Of a stretch of DNA of 46,228 bases, positions 8,823-17,861 are shown one piece after another. The position numbers and the translations under genes were made by a program. Numbering within the stretch: the stretch's first letter is position 1; each line of letters begins with the position of its first letter. The notes under the pieces are model-generated. The model saw only the letters and a program-made list of their open reading frames with translations, had not been told where the DNA came from and searched no databases. Source of the stretch: Microcoleus sp. bin48.metabat.b7b8b9.023 (lineage in GTDB: Bacteria; Cyanobacteriota; Cyanobacteriia; Cyanobacteriales; Microcoleaceae); NCBI RefSeq assembly GCF_013299185.1, contig NZ_JAAFKG010000061.1, positions 1 through 46,228 on the forward strand, read 5' to 3'.

Positions 8823-9602
8823 TCACTTCTGGGTAAATTTCCAGACGCCATTCCAGTTAGCGGGAAGACTATTTTTTAACAATTCTTGGATGCGTCTTAG
8901 GTAAATTTGCCTGGGTTTGTCAGCAGGATTTAGCTCTACTATATGTTCAAAACAATCTTGGGCATTAGCAAAATTTACCTGACAATATTGTTCTAGACCT
9001 TCGTCAAAAATAGGCAAAGTTTGAATCTTGAGCGATCGCACAGGTTCTACTTCAACATCTAACACCTCACAAACAGTAATGGCTTCTTGTCTACCTTTGA
9101 CAATTGCCCGATCCAAAAATCGAATATGATATTTTTCGGGTTGACTCAAACGTTTTACCACAGCTTCTGAAATTAATAAAGATACCCCATAATACTTAGT
9201 TAAACTTTCCAGGCGAGCCGTGAGATTGACACGATCGAACAGCGCATCAGCTTGCATCCGATTGGCATCTCCAATAATTGCAACCATCGTATCACCGACA
9301 TGGATACCAATGCCAATATTCAGCGGTATCTCCCCATTTATTTTACGGCTTTGATTTAATTTTTTCAACTGTTCAACCTTCATAATTCCCGCCTGAATAG
9401 CATCATCAACGCCGTCGGGAAAAACTGCCATCAGTCCATCTCCCATATACTTGACAATAAAACCGTTGTGCTTGCGAATTTCGGGACTAATTTGCTGTAA
9501 GTATGTATTGATGAAATTGAAGTTTTCTTGAGGAGTCATTTGCTCCGCCATCGTTGTAAACGAACGCAAATCCGAAAACATGATTGCCATTTCTTTGTTC
9601 AC
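8823..9602 (-). CDS. Class III adenylate/guanylate cyclase, apparently lacking its N-terminus
   Basis: The 259-residue frame from GTG 9602 is a class III nucleotide cyclase catalytic domain. Metal-binding aspartates are in MFSDLRSFTT and KYMGDGLMAVF, the preceding Lys fits the purine-binding position, and FDRVNLTARLE supplies Asp, Asn and Arg of the active site. All essential residues are present, so cAMP synthesis is plausible. A tail of about 60 residues (FANAQDCFEHIVELNP) looks TPR-like. The reading frame stays open upstream of the GTG to about 9675 and encodes RFLGKQSIVDFQLGD, a segment that in related cyclases links to upstream sensory domains. It has no canonical start there, so the gene may be a remnant of a larger fusion or use an unusual start. 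Confidence 0.85.
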   Translation of the reverse strand: MNKEMAIMFSDLRSFTTMAEQMTPQENFNFINTYLQQISPEIRKHNGFIVKYMGDGLMAVFPDGVDDAIQAGIMKVEQLKKLNQSRKINGEIPLNIGIGIHVGDTMVAIIGDANRMQADALFDRVNLTARLESLTKYYGVSLLISEAVVKRLSQPEKYHIRFLDRAIVKGRQEAITVCEVLDVEVEPVRSLKIQTLPIFDEGLEQYCQVNFANAQDCFEHIVELNPADKPRQIYLRRIQELLKNSLPANWNGVWKFTQK

Positions 9603-9779
9603 GCAATCTCCAAGCTGGAAATCTACAATGCTTTGCTTTCCCAGAAAACGGATTTTTTTTCGCTCGATCGCTGTTTATGACTATAACTTACAGTGGAAAA
9701 TCTCTAAATCCGGATTTTGCTTCGATGCTTCAATACTAAATGAAACAGCGATATGATAAACCTGGCCGATGACCGTCAA

Positions 9780-12700
9780 TCATAAATTATGCACAATATT
9801 TCCCTGTTGCTTCAATACTAGCAAAGTAATGTCATCAAATACCTTTTGCGCTCCAATGAATTTTCGCAAATCATCGATCGCAGATTGCTTGATTTGTTCG
9901 GCGCTCAAATGCCAGTTTTGAGAAACCACAGCACAGAGTCTTTCCATGCCGTAGAATTGTTTGTGGATATTTCTAGCTTCGGGGATGCCATCAGTGTAAA
10001 GCACGACACCATCCCCCGGCTCTAAATCTACTAAAAGATGACCGATCCAATCTGAAATATCCTCATCTAAGCCTATGGGAAATCCTAAATCCATCATGTC
10101 AATGCGTTCAATCTTACCACCTTTTCGGACTACGAGAGTTTCCTCATGTTGACCGCTAATACTAATTTGGCTGTCTGCGTAATTGAGGAGAGCTAGCGTC
10201 AGGTTTTTGTCCGAGTTCATCCGCTGAATATTTTTATAAATAGTGCGGTTCAGGGTATCTAAAAAGCGCACGGGGTCAAGTTCTTTAACTTCCTTGAGAG
10301 TCCGAACAGCCGTTTGAGTCATCACCATCAAAATACCACTTTCTAGTCCGTGTCCGGTGACATCACCAATGCAGAGCGTTACCACCCCATCATTAAAAAG
10401 TACGTCGTAGTAATCGCCACCAACTTCATCGGCTGCTTCCATAAATCCTGCAATATCTAACTCTGTAATTGCTGCTAATTCCGCTGGCTTTGGTAGAATT
10501 AACTGCTGCATTTGTTTGAGGAGATCGAGTTCTGCACTCATCCGAACATTCTCATTTTTGAGGCGCTGGTTGAGGGCAGAAATTGCTTGATTAGCTTGAG
10601 CAAGTTCGGCAGTACGTTCTTCTACTTTATCTTCTAGAGTTTGATAGAGCAGAGCATTTTCAATGGAGATAGCAGCTTGGGAAGATAGGATTTTTAATAC
10701 TTCTAATCTGTCAGCAGTAAATGCACCTGTGGCGAGACTGTTTTCTAAGTACAGAATGCCGATCGCTTGACCTTTGTTAACAATGGGAGTACACAATACA
10801 GATTTAGGTTGGTGCTGAATAATGTAGGGATCTGCTGCAAAGATATTTTCTACAGCAATATCGTTAATTACCAAGGTTTCTCTGGTACGCCAGACGTAGT
10901 TAATGGCTGTGATGGGAAGATCTTGGCTTTGAGAAACTGGAATATTTGGCAAATAGCAGTGTTTGTCTACACATTTAGCAACAATCAATAATTTACTATC
11001 CCTTTCTAAGATCAGAGAGCCTTTGGATGCGCCTGCATTTTCGATCAGTATTCGGATCAAGGTTGATAGCAGTTCCTCGACGTTGATTTCTCCCGATATG
11101 GCTTGAGAAGCTTTAATTACTGTTTCTAGATCGAGAAAATTGGAAACATTTTGGCTGCTGGAAGTAATCTCTGCTACAATTGTTTCTGCAATTGTCTCTC
11201 CTGTATAAAAAGTGTTGTCTTGTTGGAGAATGGGGCCGAGTAATTGGGAATATTTTTGTTGTAGATCGTGGACTTTGGCCTGGGAACCCCAGCGAGCGTA
11301 AGCGTAGTAAGCGTCAGTTAGATAGACGCGGGCAATTTTATCTTTGCCTAATTGCAGGTAGAATTTAGCTGTAAGTTCGCTGAAGAGTGCTTCTTCTTGA
11401 AGGTATTTGTTTTCTTTGGCGGTGGCAATGGCGCGATCGTACAAATCGATGGCTTCGAGCCTGTTTCCCAATACTCGTGCTATTTCTGCTGCTACTAAGT
11501 CGTACTTGTGTTGGTAATTCATGGGTGCGTGGAATGCCCAGGTTTGCATTTTTTCCTGATTGGCTCTCACTTGGCTCAAATATTGCGATCGCGCGATCGG
11601 CTCAGCATCGGCATACATCGCCAGCAGGGCTAGGGAATGGTAAAAGTTGTGCTGCGGTACCATCATCAGCGAACCGACACCAACGACATATTGCTCTGCT
11701 AGCTGGGCATTTTCCACGGCACTTTCGATTTCGCCAAACAAATAATTGAGAACCAATTTAGCAAAATAAACGCCAAACAGGGAAGATACATTATTTGCTG
11801 CTACCAAAACTGGCAGCAGTTCATCTTCATTAAAACTCTCACCAACTAACCGACATTTGTCCTCAGCTAATCCTTGTAAATTTAATGCTAGCTGTCGCCA
11901 TATCTTGGTATAATAAGTCTGATATTCTTGCTTGGACTTGACCATTGATTCAAGATACTGGTCGTATTTTAGATCTACAGATGTTAAGTCTTCACCGCTA
12001 AAGAAGCTGTAGATGCAAAGATACATAGCAGAATAGCAAGCATACTCCATATCGCCGCTTTCTAAGCCGCTTTGGACGGCCCAGAGCAAAGACGGTATTG
12101 TCGCTCGACTAGGTTCTTTCCAATGTCTCACGCAAGCATTGTAGACCATTATAACTTTAGATTCAAATTCTGTGGAGGTAAATTTATCTAATACTTGCAA
12201 AGATAGTTGACCGTATTGATAGCCTAATTCAATGTCTCCGATTGTTTCACAGATTAAGCTGCAACAAGCATAGGCATAACTAGCCGGGGCAGAGTTTCCA
12301 TATTTACTGCAAATATGTGCCATTGTAAAGACAACGGCTGGGTAAATTTCTGGACTAGCTAGATAAGCGGCAGAGGCGATCGCACATAAAATCCTCAAAG
12401 CAGCAATTTTATAAGGATCGTTGATTTCTGGGAGATTAGCTAAAGCGGGTATCTCCACCACCGCCGGCAGTTGTGTTTCCAAAGCAACACCCAGCATTCC
12501 CAAAACTTGCAATCCAGTATCCACTGCCGATTTCATCTGATTTTGGGCAATATAAGACTGAATTTGGGCTTCGTAAACTCGGAATTGATCGAGGAGGTTG
12601 TGCGATCGAGATATAACTATTTGGGCCAGTTGGTGCGACAAATCGAAATTGGTATTCAAATATTCGGCTGCAACCGCTTCTACATAAAGATCGATCGTCA

Positions 12701-15266
12701 AGTCGTATAAATTTGTCCAGCTATCCTCTGGTAGCAGATTTCTGCCGATAGTTAAGTAATCAACAGCAGCAGCATAAGCTGTGGAAGTTTTAGCTTTGCG
12801 CCCAGCAATTAAATTCAAGGAAGCTAGTTGATGTCTTTCGGTGCGATCGACAATTAATTCCACTGCCATGTTCAAATGGTTGACAATATCAAATATCCGA
12901 TCTTCCGTAGGGGCGGCGGATGGTGCGTGCGGGCCCTTGTGCAGTAGCAATCTGCCAATTTTCAGGTGAGTTGACTGCTTGGCATCGTCTGGAATCAAAG
13001 AATAGGCGGCTTGTTGAACGCGATCGTGCAAAAATTTGTAACTTGGCAATTGACAATCGGCAACCGCTAATGGCGCAGAGTCTCCACCATCTCCAAAAAA
13101 TTTATAAACTTCACTTTGCGGTAAAATTAAACCTTCTTGCAATGGTTTCCACAAGTAGGCTGCGGTGTCTCTTTGAGATTTTTCACAGACAAGGGCTAAG
13201 GTTTCTAAATCAAATTGGCTACCAATACAAGCAGCTAATTTTAAAACATCTTGAGTAGCGATCGGCAATTTCTGCAATTTATTCGCCACAAACTCGACTA
13301 CATCATCGCTGACTGCCAATTCTCTGATTTTAGTAAGATCGCACTGCCAACCACCCCGATCTACCCCTGGCAATGGGGAGGCAAAATCGAAATAGATTAA
13401 CTTATCTTCGTGGAGTTGCTTGAGGAATTGATTGCTAAAAAAAGGATTTCCATTAGTTTTGTTGAAAATGATTTCTGTCAAGGAAAAAGCTCGGTGGGTC
13501 GCACAACTTAAAGCATCAGCAACCAGACGATTCAAGTCCACTATTGAAAGTGGCGCGAGATTAATTTGATTAATTATAGTGGCCGAGCGATCGCTGCCCT
13601 GTTTTTGTAGAGAAGATGAACCCGCACCTAGCTTGCGAATCTCTGATAAAGTCAGCATTAAGGGATGAACGTTGGAGACTTCATTATCTCGATAGGCGCC
13701 AATTAGCAACAAATGTTGACCTTCTGATTCGCCCACCAACAATTGCATTAATTTCAGAGATCCTGAATCTGCCCATTGCAAATCATCTAAGAAAATGACT
13801 AAGGGGTGATTTTTGGTAGCAAAGACACGAATGAACTTTTGAAATAATAGATTGAAGCGATTTTGTGCAGGATTTGGTTCTAGTTCAGAGACAACAGGTT
13901 GCTTGCCAATCAGCAGTTCTAATTCTGGGATAACATCAATAATTACCTGAGCATTATCCCCTAAAGCTGACAAAATTTTGGCTTGCCACTGCTGAACGCG
14001 AGCAGCACTTTCTGTGAGTAATTGCCGCATAAAACTTTGCAGAGCTTGTACCCATGCCGAAAAGGGAATATCGCGCTTGAATTGGTCAAATTTCCCTTTG
14101 ATAAAGTATCCCCGCTGCTGAACTATGGGCTTGTGAACTTCGTTAATCACAGCGGTTTTGCCAATCCCAGAAAAGCCCGCTACCAGCACGATTTCGGTAG
14201 TAGCTGTACGGGGTATTTTCTGCGGTTCTCGGCTGTTGGAAGACGAAACATCCAAATCGGCTGCTGGGGGATTTTCCTGGGGACAGGCGACGCGCTCGAA
14301 GGCTGCTAATAGGCTCGAAACTTCGATTTCTCTGCCATAAAGTTTTTCTGGAATTACAAAGCGTTCGGAAATGTCTCTGCTGCCTAATTCAAACAGTTGA
14401 ATAGTGCCACAATCTGAGTATTGTTTTAAGCATTTTTCTAAATCGTGTTTGATGCCAAAAGCTGTTTGATAGCGTGCTTCCGCTGTTTTAGCCATCAGTT
14501 TTAGCACGATGTCATTCAATACTTGGGGGATGGCAGCATTTAGGGCGAGTGGGGGAATTGGCTGGCGAGCAATGTGACAGTGAACCAACTCAATCGGCTC
14601 CTTAGATTGGAAGGGCAATTGTCCTGTCAGCAGTTCGTAAAAAGTTACTCCCAGCGAGTAAAAATCGGTGCGGTAGTCAATCCCGCGATTCATTCTGCCA
14701 GTTTGTTCTGGAGACATATAAGCTAATGTCCCTTCCAAGATATTGGGGTTTTTAATTTCTTGGTTTTCTTTCGGCAAAAACGATGAGATGCTAAAATCTA
14801 TAAGTTTGATTTCTTTGGTTGTAGGGTTGATTATAATATTCTGTGGTTTGATATCCTTGTGAATAATGCCGCTGTGATATATTGTTTCTAATGTCGAGCA
14901 AATTTGAATGGCAATTTGCAAAAAAATGTCTAGGCGATTGGTGAATTTACCCTGGACTCCAAAAGCATCGTTGGTGATGTATTCAGCCAGAGAAATACCG
15001 CCAAAGTCCTCCATTACTAAAGCAAAACCGTTACGATATGTTTCCAGACTTAAATGTTTGACTATACCGGAATTATCAATATTTTTAGCAATGGTGTACT
15101 GATTGCGAAACTGCACCAGTTCGGTGAAAGTCGGATACTCAGACTTGAGAAATTTGATGACGACTGGTCGATTGTCTGATTCCGAAAAACCTCGATAAAC
15201 CAAGGTTCGGGTGCCGGAGTAGAGTTGTTCGCTCATGCGGTAGCCGGGAATTGCGATCGGGGTCAT
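9780..15266 (-). CDS. Giant Ser/Thr kinase-AAA ATPase-GAF-PP2C signalling protein
   Basis: The 1828-residue protein starts with a eukaryotic-type protein kinase domain (about residues 8-270: catalytic HKDIKPQN, IDFS in place of DFG, GTLAYMSPEQTGR). A STAND-type ATPase follows (P-loop GFSGIGKT near 362, Walker B VIFLDDLQWAD near 490), then a long helical, TPR-like sensor region (about 780-1380). A GAF domain (about 1390-1530) and a coiled coil lead to a PP2C/SpoIIE-type phosphatase (about 1590-1826). The metal-binding aspartates of the phosphatase are visible in EVGGDYYD, GDVTGHGLESG, YTDGIPEA and FDDITLL. Similar cyanobacterial proteins often end in a histidine kinase or cyclase; this one ends in a phosphatase that could dephosphorylate the STAS protein of the same cluster. 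It is soluble and presumably cytoplasmic. Confidence 0.92.
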   Translation of the reverse strand: MTPIAIPGYRMSEQLYSGTRTLVYRGFSESDNRPVVIKFLKSEYPTFTELVQFRNQYTIAKNIDNSGIVKHLSLETYRNGFALVMEDFGGISLAEYITNDAFGVQGKFTNRLDIFLQIAIQICSTLETIYHSGIIHKDIKPQNIIINPTTKEIKLIDFSISSFLPKENQEIKNPNILEGTLAYMSPEQTGRMNRGIDYRTDFYSLGVTFYELLTGQLPFQSKEPIELVHCHIARQPIPPLALNAAIPQVLNDIVLKLMAKTAEARYQTAFGIKHDLEKCLKQYSDCGTIQLFELGSRDISERFVIPEKLYGREIEVSSLLAAFERVACPQENPPAADLDVSSSNSREPQKIPRTATTEIVLVAGFSGIGKTAVINEVHKPIVQQRGYFIKGKFDQFKRDIPFSAWVQALQSFMRQLLTESAARVQQWQAKILSALGDNAQVIIDVIPELELLIGKQPVVSELEPNPAQNRFNLLFQKFIRVFATKNHPLVIFLDDLQWADSGSLKLMQLLVGESEGQHLLLIGAYRDNEVSNVHPLMLTLSEIRKLGAGSSSLQKQGSDRSATIINQINLAPLSIVDLNRLVADALSCATHRAFSLTEIIFNKTNGNPFFSNQFLKQLHEDKLIYFDFASPLPGVDRGGWQCDLTKIRELAVSDDVVEFVANKLQKLPIATQDVLKLAACIGSQFDLETLALVCEKSQRDTAAYLWKPLQEGLILPQSEVYKFFGDGGDSAPLAVADCQLPSYKFLHDRVQQAAYSLIPDDAKQSTHLKIGRLLLHKGPHAPSAAPTEDRIFDIVNHLNMAVELIVDRTERHQLASLNLIAGRKAKTSTAYAAAVDYLTIGRNLLPEDSWTNLYDLTIDLYVEAVAAEYLNTNFDLSHQLAQIVISRSHNLLDQFRVYEAQIQSYIAQNQMKSAVDTGLQVLGMLGVALETQLPAVVEIPALANLPEINDPYKIAALRILCAIASAAYLASPEIYPAVVFTMAHICSKYGNSAPASYAYACCSLICETIGDIELGYQYGQLSLQVLDKFTSTEFESKVIMVYNACVRHWKEPSRATIPSLLWAVQSGLESGDMEYACYSAMYLCIYSFFSGEDLTSVDLKYDQYLESMVKSKQEYQTYYTKIWRQLALNLQGLAEDKCRLVGESFNEDELLPVLVAANNVSSLFGVYFAKLVLNYLFGEIESAVENAQLAEQYVVGVGSLMMVPQHNFYHSLALLAMYADAEPIARSQYLSQVRANQEKMQTWAFHAPMNYQHKYDLVAAEIARVLGNRLEAIDLYDRAIATAKENKYLQEEALFSELTAKFYLQLGKDKIARVYLTDAYYAYARWGSQAKVHDLQQKYSQLLGPILQQDNTFYTGETIAETIVAEITSSSQNVSNFLDLETVIKASQAISGEINVEELLSTLIRILIENAGASKGSLILERDSKLLIVAKCVDKHCYLPNIPVSQSQDLPITAINYVWRTRETLVINDIAVENIFAADPYIIQHQPKSVLCTPIVNKGQAIGILYLENSLATGAFTADRLEVLKILSSQAAISIENALLYQTLEDKVEERTAELAQANQAISALNQRLKNENVRMSAELDLLKQMQQLILPKPAELAAITELDIAGFMEAADEVGGDYYDVLFNDGVVTLCIGDVTGHGLESGILMVMTQTAVRTLKEVKELDPVRFLDTLNRTIYKNIQRMNSDKNLTLALLNYADSQISISGQHEETLVVRKGGKIERIDMMDLGFPIGLDEDISDWIGHLLVDLEPGDGVVLYTDGIPEARNIHKQFYGMERLCAVVSQNWHLSAEQIKQSAIDDLRKFIGAQKVFDDITLLVLKQQGNIVHNL

Positions 15267-15302
15267 AGTTGCTAAATCCTAGTCAGCTTTTATTTTAAGA
15301 GG

Positions 15303-15411
15303 ACTTACGCACTCCGACGTTCATAACCGGGTTTTTTACCTAATCCGCTAGCTACAGCCTCTGTATTGTAGTAAAAAAACCCGGTTTCTGGCTGCCTGCG
15401 TGTAAGTTATG
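15303..15411. repeat. MITE-like inverted repeat (ACTTACGCAC/AACCCGG family)
   Basis: ACTTACGCAC at the left and GTGTAAGT at the right form short imperfect ends, and inside them CCGGGTTTTTTAC faces GTAAAAAAACCCGG. It is about 109 bases long, in the promoter-side gap of the giant kinase. Related copies are at 33993-34096 and 4141-4174. No coding potential is seen. Confidence 0.75.
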
Positions 15412-15835
15412 TTTAAGCACTATCAAACTTGTTTGTGTTCATTATTTATTAGTTTACTACTGCTCCCAAGATTTCGGGAAGATTTGACAAAAAATAATCA
15501 TATGTCGAGCGCTAACCATCGCACGTATCATGAATTTTGTTAAAAATCTTTGAAGCGCTTGCTTCCGGGAAGCGGGAGCCTGTTCAAGTCACATCTGGGA
15601 TGTCCAGCTTTCTGTTGGTTGAATTCGCTACAAATTTCTTGGTACAATAGATAGACATTTTGAATGGACGGAATTACGTTTTAAAAGCTCTAGCTACAGT
15701 TAATTAATTTTTGTGACGGTATTAAGAGCAACTAATAATGTTATGATATCAAAAAATCTACTAACCTCAACAAATCTGCGTTCATTAGCGCTCATCTGCC
15801 TGCATCGGCGGTAAAAAAATAAATACCAAATACAA
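15412..15835. other. Non-coding gap before the VOC gene
   Basis: About 420 bases without a credible gene or repeat. The content is A+T-rich with scattered TATA-like stretches (for example TACAATAGATAG near 15645) that may hold promoters for the divergent neighbours, but no element could be assigned firmly. Confidence 0.5.
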
Positions 15836-16195
15836 ATGCAAATTAATCAAGCCCTCCACAGCGCCCTGCTCGTTTCCAACCTCGAAAAATCCCAACACTT
15901 TTACAGCAATGTATTAGGACTGCAAAAAATCGATCGCGAATTAAAATTTCCCGGCATCTGGTATCAAGTCGGTAACTTCCAGCTACACCTAATTTTGGCG
16001 GCAACAATTATACCAGATGCCGTAGACTATGAGAAATTGGGGCGCAACCGACATCTAGCGTTTGCTGTGGCTAACTTAGAGGCAGCCAAAGAGCAATTAA
16101 TCGCTCACAATTGCCCGGTACAAATGAGCGCGTCAGGTCGATCGGCATTATTTACCCAAGATCCAGATGGGAATATCATTGAACTGGGCGAGTAA
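15836..16195 (+). CDS. VOC-family (glyoxalase/dioxygenase-like) protein
   Basis: The 119-residue protein matches a single vicinal-oxygen-chelate domain. The first module is QALHSALLVSNLEKSQHFYSNVLGL and the second is NRHLAFAVANLEAAKEQL. Candidate metal ligands are His8 (ALHSALLV), the His in QLHLIL and the final glutamate in GNIIELGE. VOC proteins are glyoxalases, dioxygenases, epimerases or resistance proteins; the substrate is unknown. Length is normal for one-domain members, which usually dimerise. The gene stands alone, followed by a repeat element. Confidence 0.9.
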   Translation: MQINQALHSALLVSNLEKSQHFYSNVLGLQKIDRELKFPGIWYQVGNFQLHLILAATIIPDAVDYEKLGRNRHLAFAVANLEAAKEQLIAHNCPVQMSASGRSALFTQDPDGNIIELGE

Positions 16196-16228
16196 TACCA
16201 TTTTTTTATGAGGCTGCTCCCGAATTCG

Positions 16229-16309
16229 GATCCCCCCTAACCCCCCTTAATAAGGGGGGGATAAGATTCTTTTCAAAGTCCCCCTTCTTAAGGGGGATTT
16301 AGGGGGATC
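16229..16309. repeat. MITE-like element with GATCCCCC/GGGGGATC ends
   Basis: GATCCCCCCTAA at 16229-16240 is nearly complementary to TTTAGGGGGATC at 16298-16309, and inner CCCCCCTTAA and AAGGGGG runs add a second stem. A sister copy is at 21960-22042. It sits between the VOC gene and the recombinase. Confidence 0.85.
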
Positions 16310-16346
16310 GAGATATGTGCAACTTCACATTAAATTGGTATAACAG

Positions 16347-17627
16347 ATGAAAATCATCGCCTACTCTTACACCGAACCGCTGCTAGAAGCCGCACCAGCA
16401 GCCGAAATTTGGGGCCAAGAGGTCGATCGCACATACCAAGACTTAGGAGGGCGCCAGCAACTCCAGCAACTGCTAAAAGACTGCCAAACAGAACCAGTCA
16501 AATACTTGCTAATTCAGCGTTTTGAAGAACTCGGCGACACAGTACAGCAAGTGTGCGCCCACCTCGAACAACTAGAAAACCTCGGCATTCAACTAATTGT
16601 CACAGACGAAAAACAAACAGAAAATAGAGCCAACTTGCTCAAACTCCTCGCCGAACTCCAGCGCAGCCAACACAGCCGCAGCATTCGCAAAGGACACGCC
16701 CGCAACCGCATCAAATCCCTTCCCCCACCCGGAAAAGCCCCCTACGGCTATCGGCGCGGCAAAGACAAATATGCGATCGACAAAACCGCCTCCCCCGCCG
16801 TCAAAGACTTTTTTGAACACTTTCTCATCTACGGTTCCCTGCGCGGTTCCGTGCGTTATTTAGCAAAGAAATACAACAAAAAAATCTCCGTCAGCACAGG
16901 CCGCCGCTGGCTGACAAATCCCGCCTACCGAGGCGATTTAGAATATCAAAACGGCGAAGTAATTTCTAACACCCACGTCCCGATTATTTCCCGAGAAGAA
17001 GCCGCCCAAGTAGACAGATTGCTGCGGCGCAACAGTCGCCTTGCTCCCCGCAGCGCCAGCGCCCCGCGTTCCCTCGCAGGTTTAGCAATTTGCGCCGAGT
17101 GCAAGTCGTCCATGACAGTTACGAAAGTCACAGCCTACCGCAAAGACAAAGAATACCTTTATTTGCGACCGATTAACTGTCCCCAACAGCCTAAATGCAG
17201 CGGCATTTCCTACGAAGAAGTGTTGCAATTAACCATAGCAGGGATTTGTCGCGATTTGCCCGATGCGATCGCCCAGTTGCAAATGCCGGACATCCAAGGC
17301 ATCAAAGCCGGAATCGCTGGGGCGATCGCATCTAAACAAAAAATTATAGAACAACTGCCCGCCCTGATTGAAAGCGGCATTTTGGACGCAGAAACCGCAG
17401 ATTTGCGATCGTATAAAATCCGCACAGAAGTTGCAGAAATGCAAAGCAAATTAGCGAAAATGCCCCCCGTAAATTTGCGAGAAACTGCTCAAACTGTTTC
17501 TCTTCCCCAATTTTGGCTGGATTTGTCTGAATCGGAACGCAGGTTTTATTTTCGAGAGTTTATCGATCGCATTGAAATAATTCGGGAGAATTCAGAAGTG
17601 AAACTGCAAATTATTTTTATTTTTTAA
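16347..17627 (+). CDS. Serine-recombinase-family protein with degenerate catalytic motif
   Basis: The 426-residue protein has the layout of a large serine recombinase. There is a resolvase-like N-terminal domain (about 1-90), a recombinase domain (about 125-230, GKAPYGYRRGKDKYAIDK and RRWLTNPAYRGDL), a zinc ribbon with CAEC and CPQQPKC (about 250-290), a coiled coil and a C-terminal tail (FYFREFIDRIEII). In active enzymes the start reads like AYxRVS with the catalytic serine near residue 10; here it reads AYSYTEP, so that serine and its arginine are absent. The second arginine cluster is also weak (QRFEELGD). It may bind DNA without recombining, or use another residue. No att sites or prophage genes surround it. 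Confidence 0.85.
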   Translation: MKIIAYSYTEPLLEAAPAAEIWGQEVDRTYQDLGGRQQLQQLLKDCQTEPVKYLLIQRFEELGDTVQQVCAHLEQLENLGIQLIVTDEKQTENRANLLKLLAELQRSQHSRSIRKGHARNRIKSLPPPGKAPYGYRRGKDKYAIDKTASPAVKDFFEHFLIYGSLRGSVRYLAKKYNKKISVSTGRRWLTNPAYRGDLEYQNGEVISNTHVPIISREEAAQVDRLLRRNSRLAPRSASAPRSLAGLAICAECKSSMTVTKVTAYRKDKEYLYLRPINCPQQPKCSGISYEEVLQLTIAGICRDLPDAIAQLQMPDIQGIKAGIAGAIASKQKIIEQLPALIESGILDAETADLRSYKIRTEVAEMQSKLAKMPPVNLRETAQTVSLPQFWLDLSESERRFYFREFIDRIEIIRENSEVKLQIIFIF

Positions 17628-17723
17628 TATTGAAAAATTGACAATTAACAATTCATATCATTGTCGATAGAATGAGTTTGTAGTGAGGACTTTAGTCCTG
17701 GCAATCGAAGGAATAAAGTAGTA

Positions 17724-17788
17724 GTAGGGTGCGTCAGCGACTTCTGGCGGACTACCTAAAAATTAGGCTAATCGCTGACGCACCCTAC
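17724..17788. repeat. Inverted repeat GTAGGGTGCGTCAGCGA
   Basis: The 17-base arms 17724-17740 and 17772-17788 are exact reverse complements around a 31-base loop. It lies between the convergent genes ending at 17627 and 17862, and could terminate both. A relative with 15-base arms is at 40723-40787. A few CAACTGT heptamers follow at about 17804-17820. Confidence 0.9.
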
Positions 17789-17861
17789 AATATCTTAGAC
17801 TATTAACTGTCAACTGTCAGGGGTTTTAACTGTCGATCGCACTGCTGCACAAAAGAGGTAA

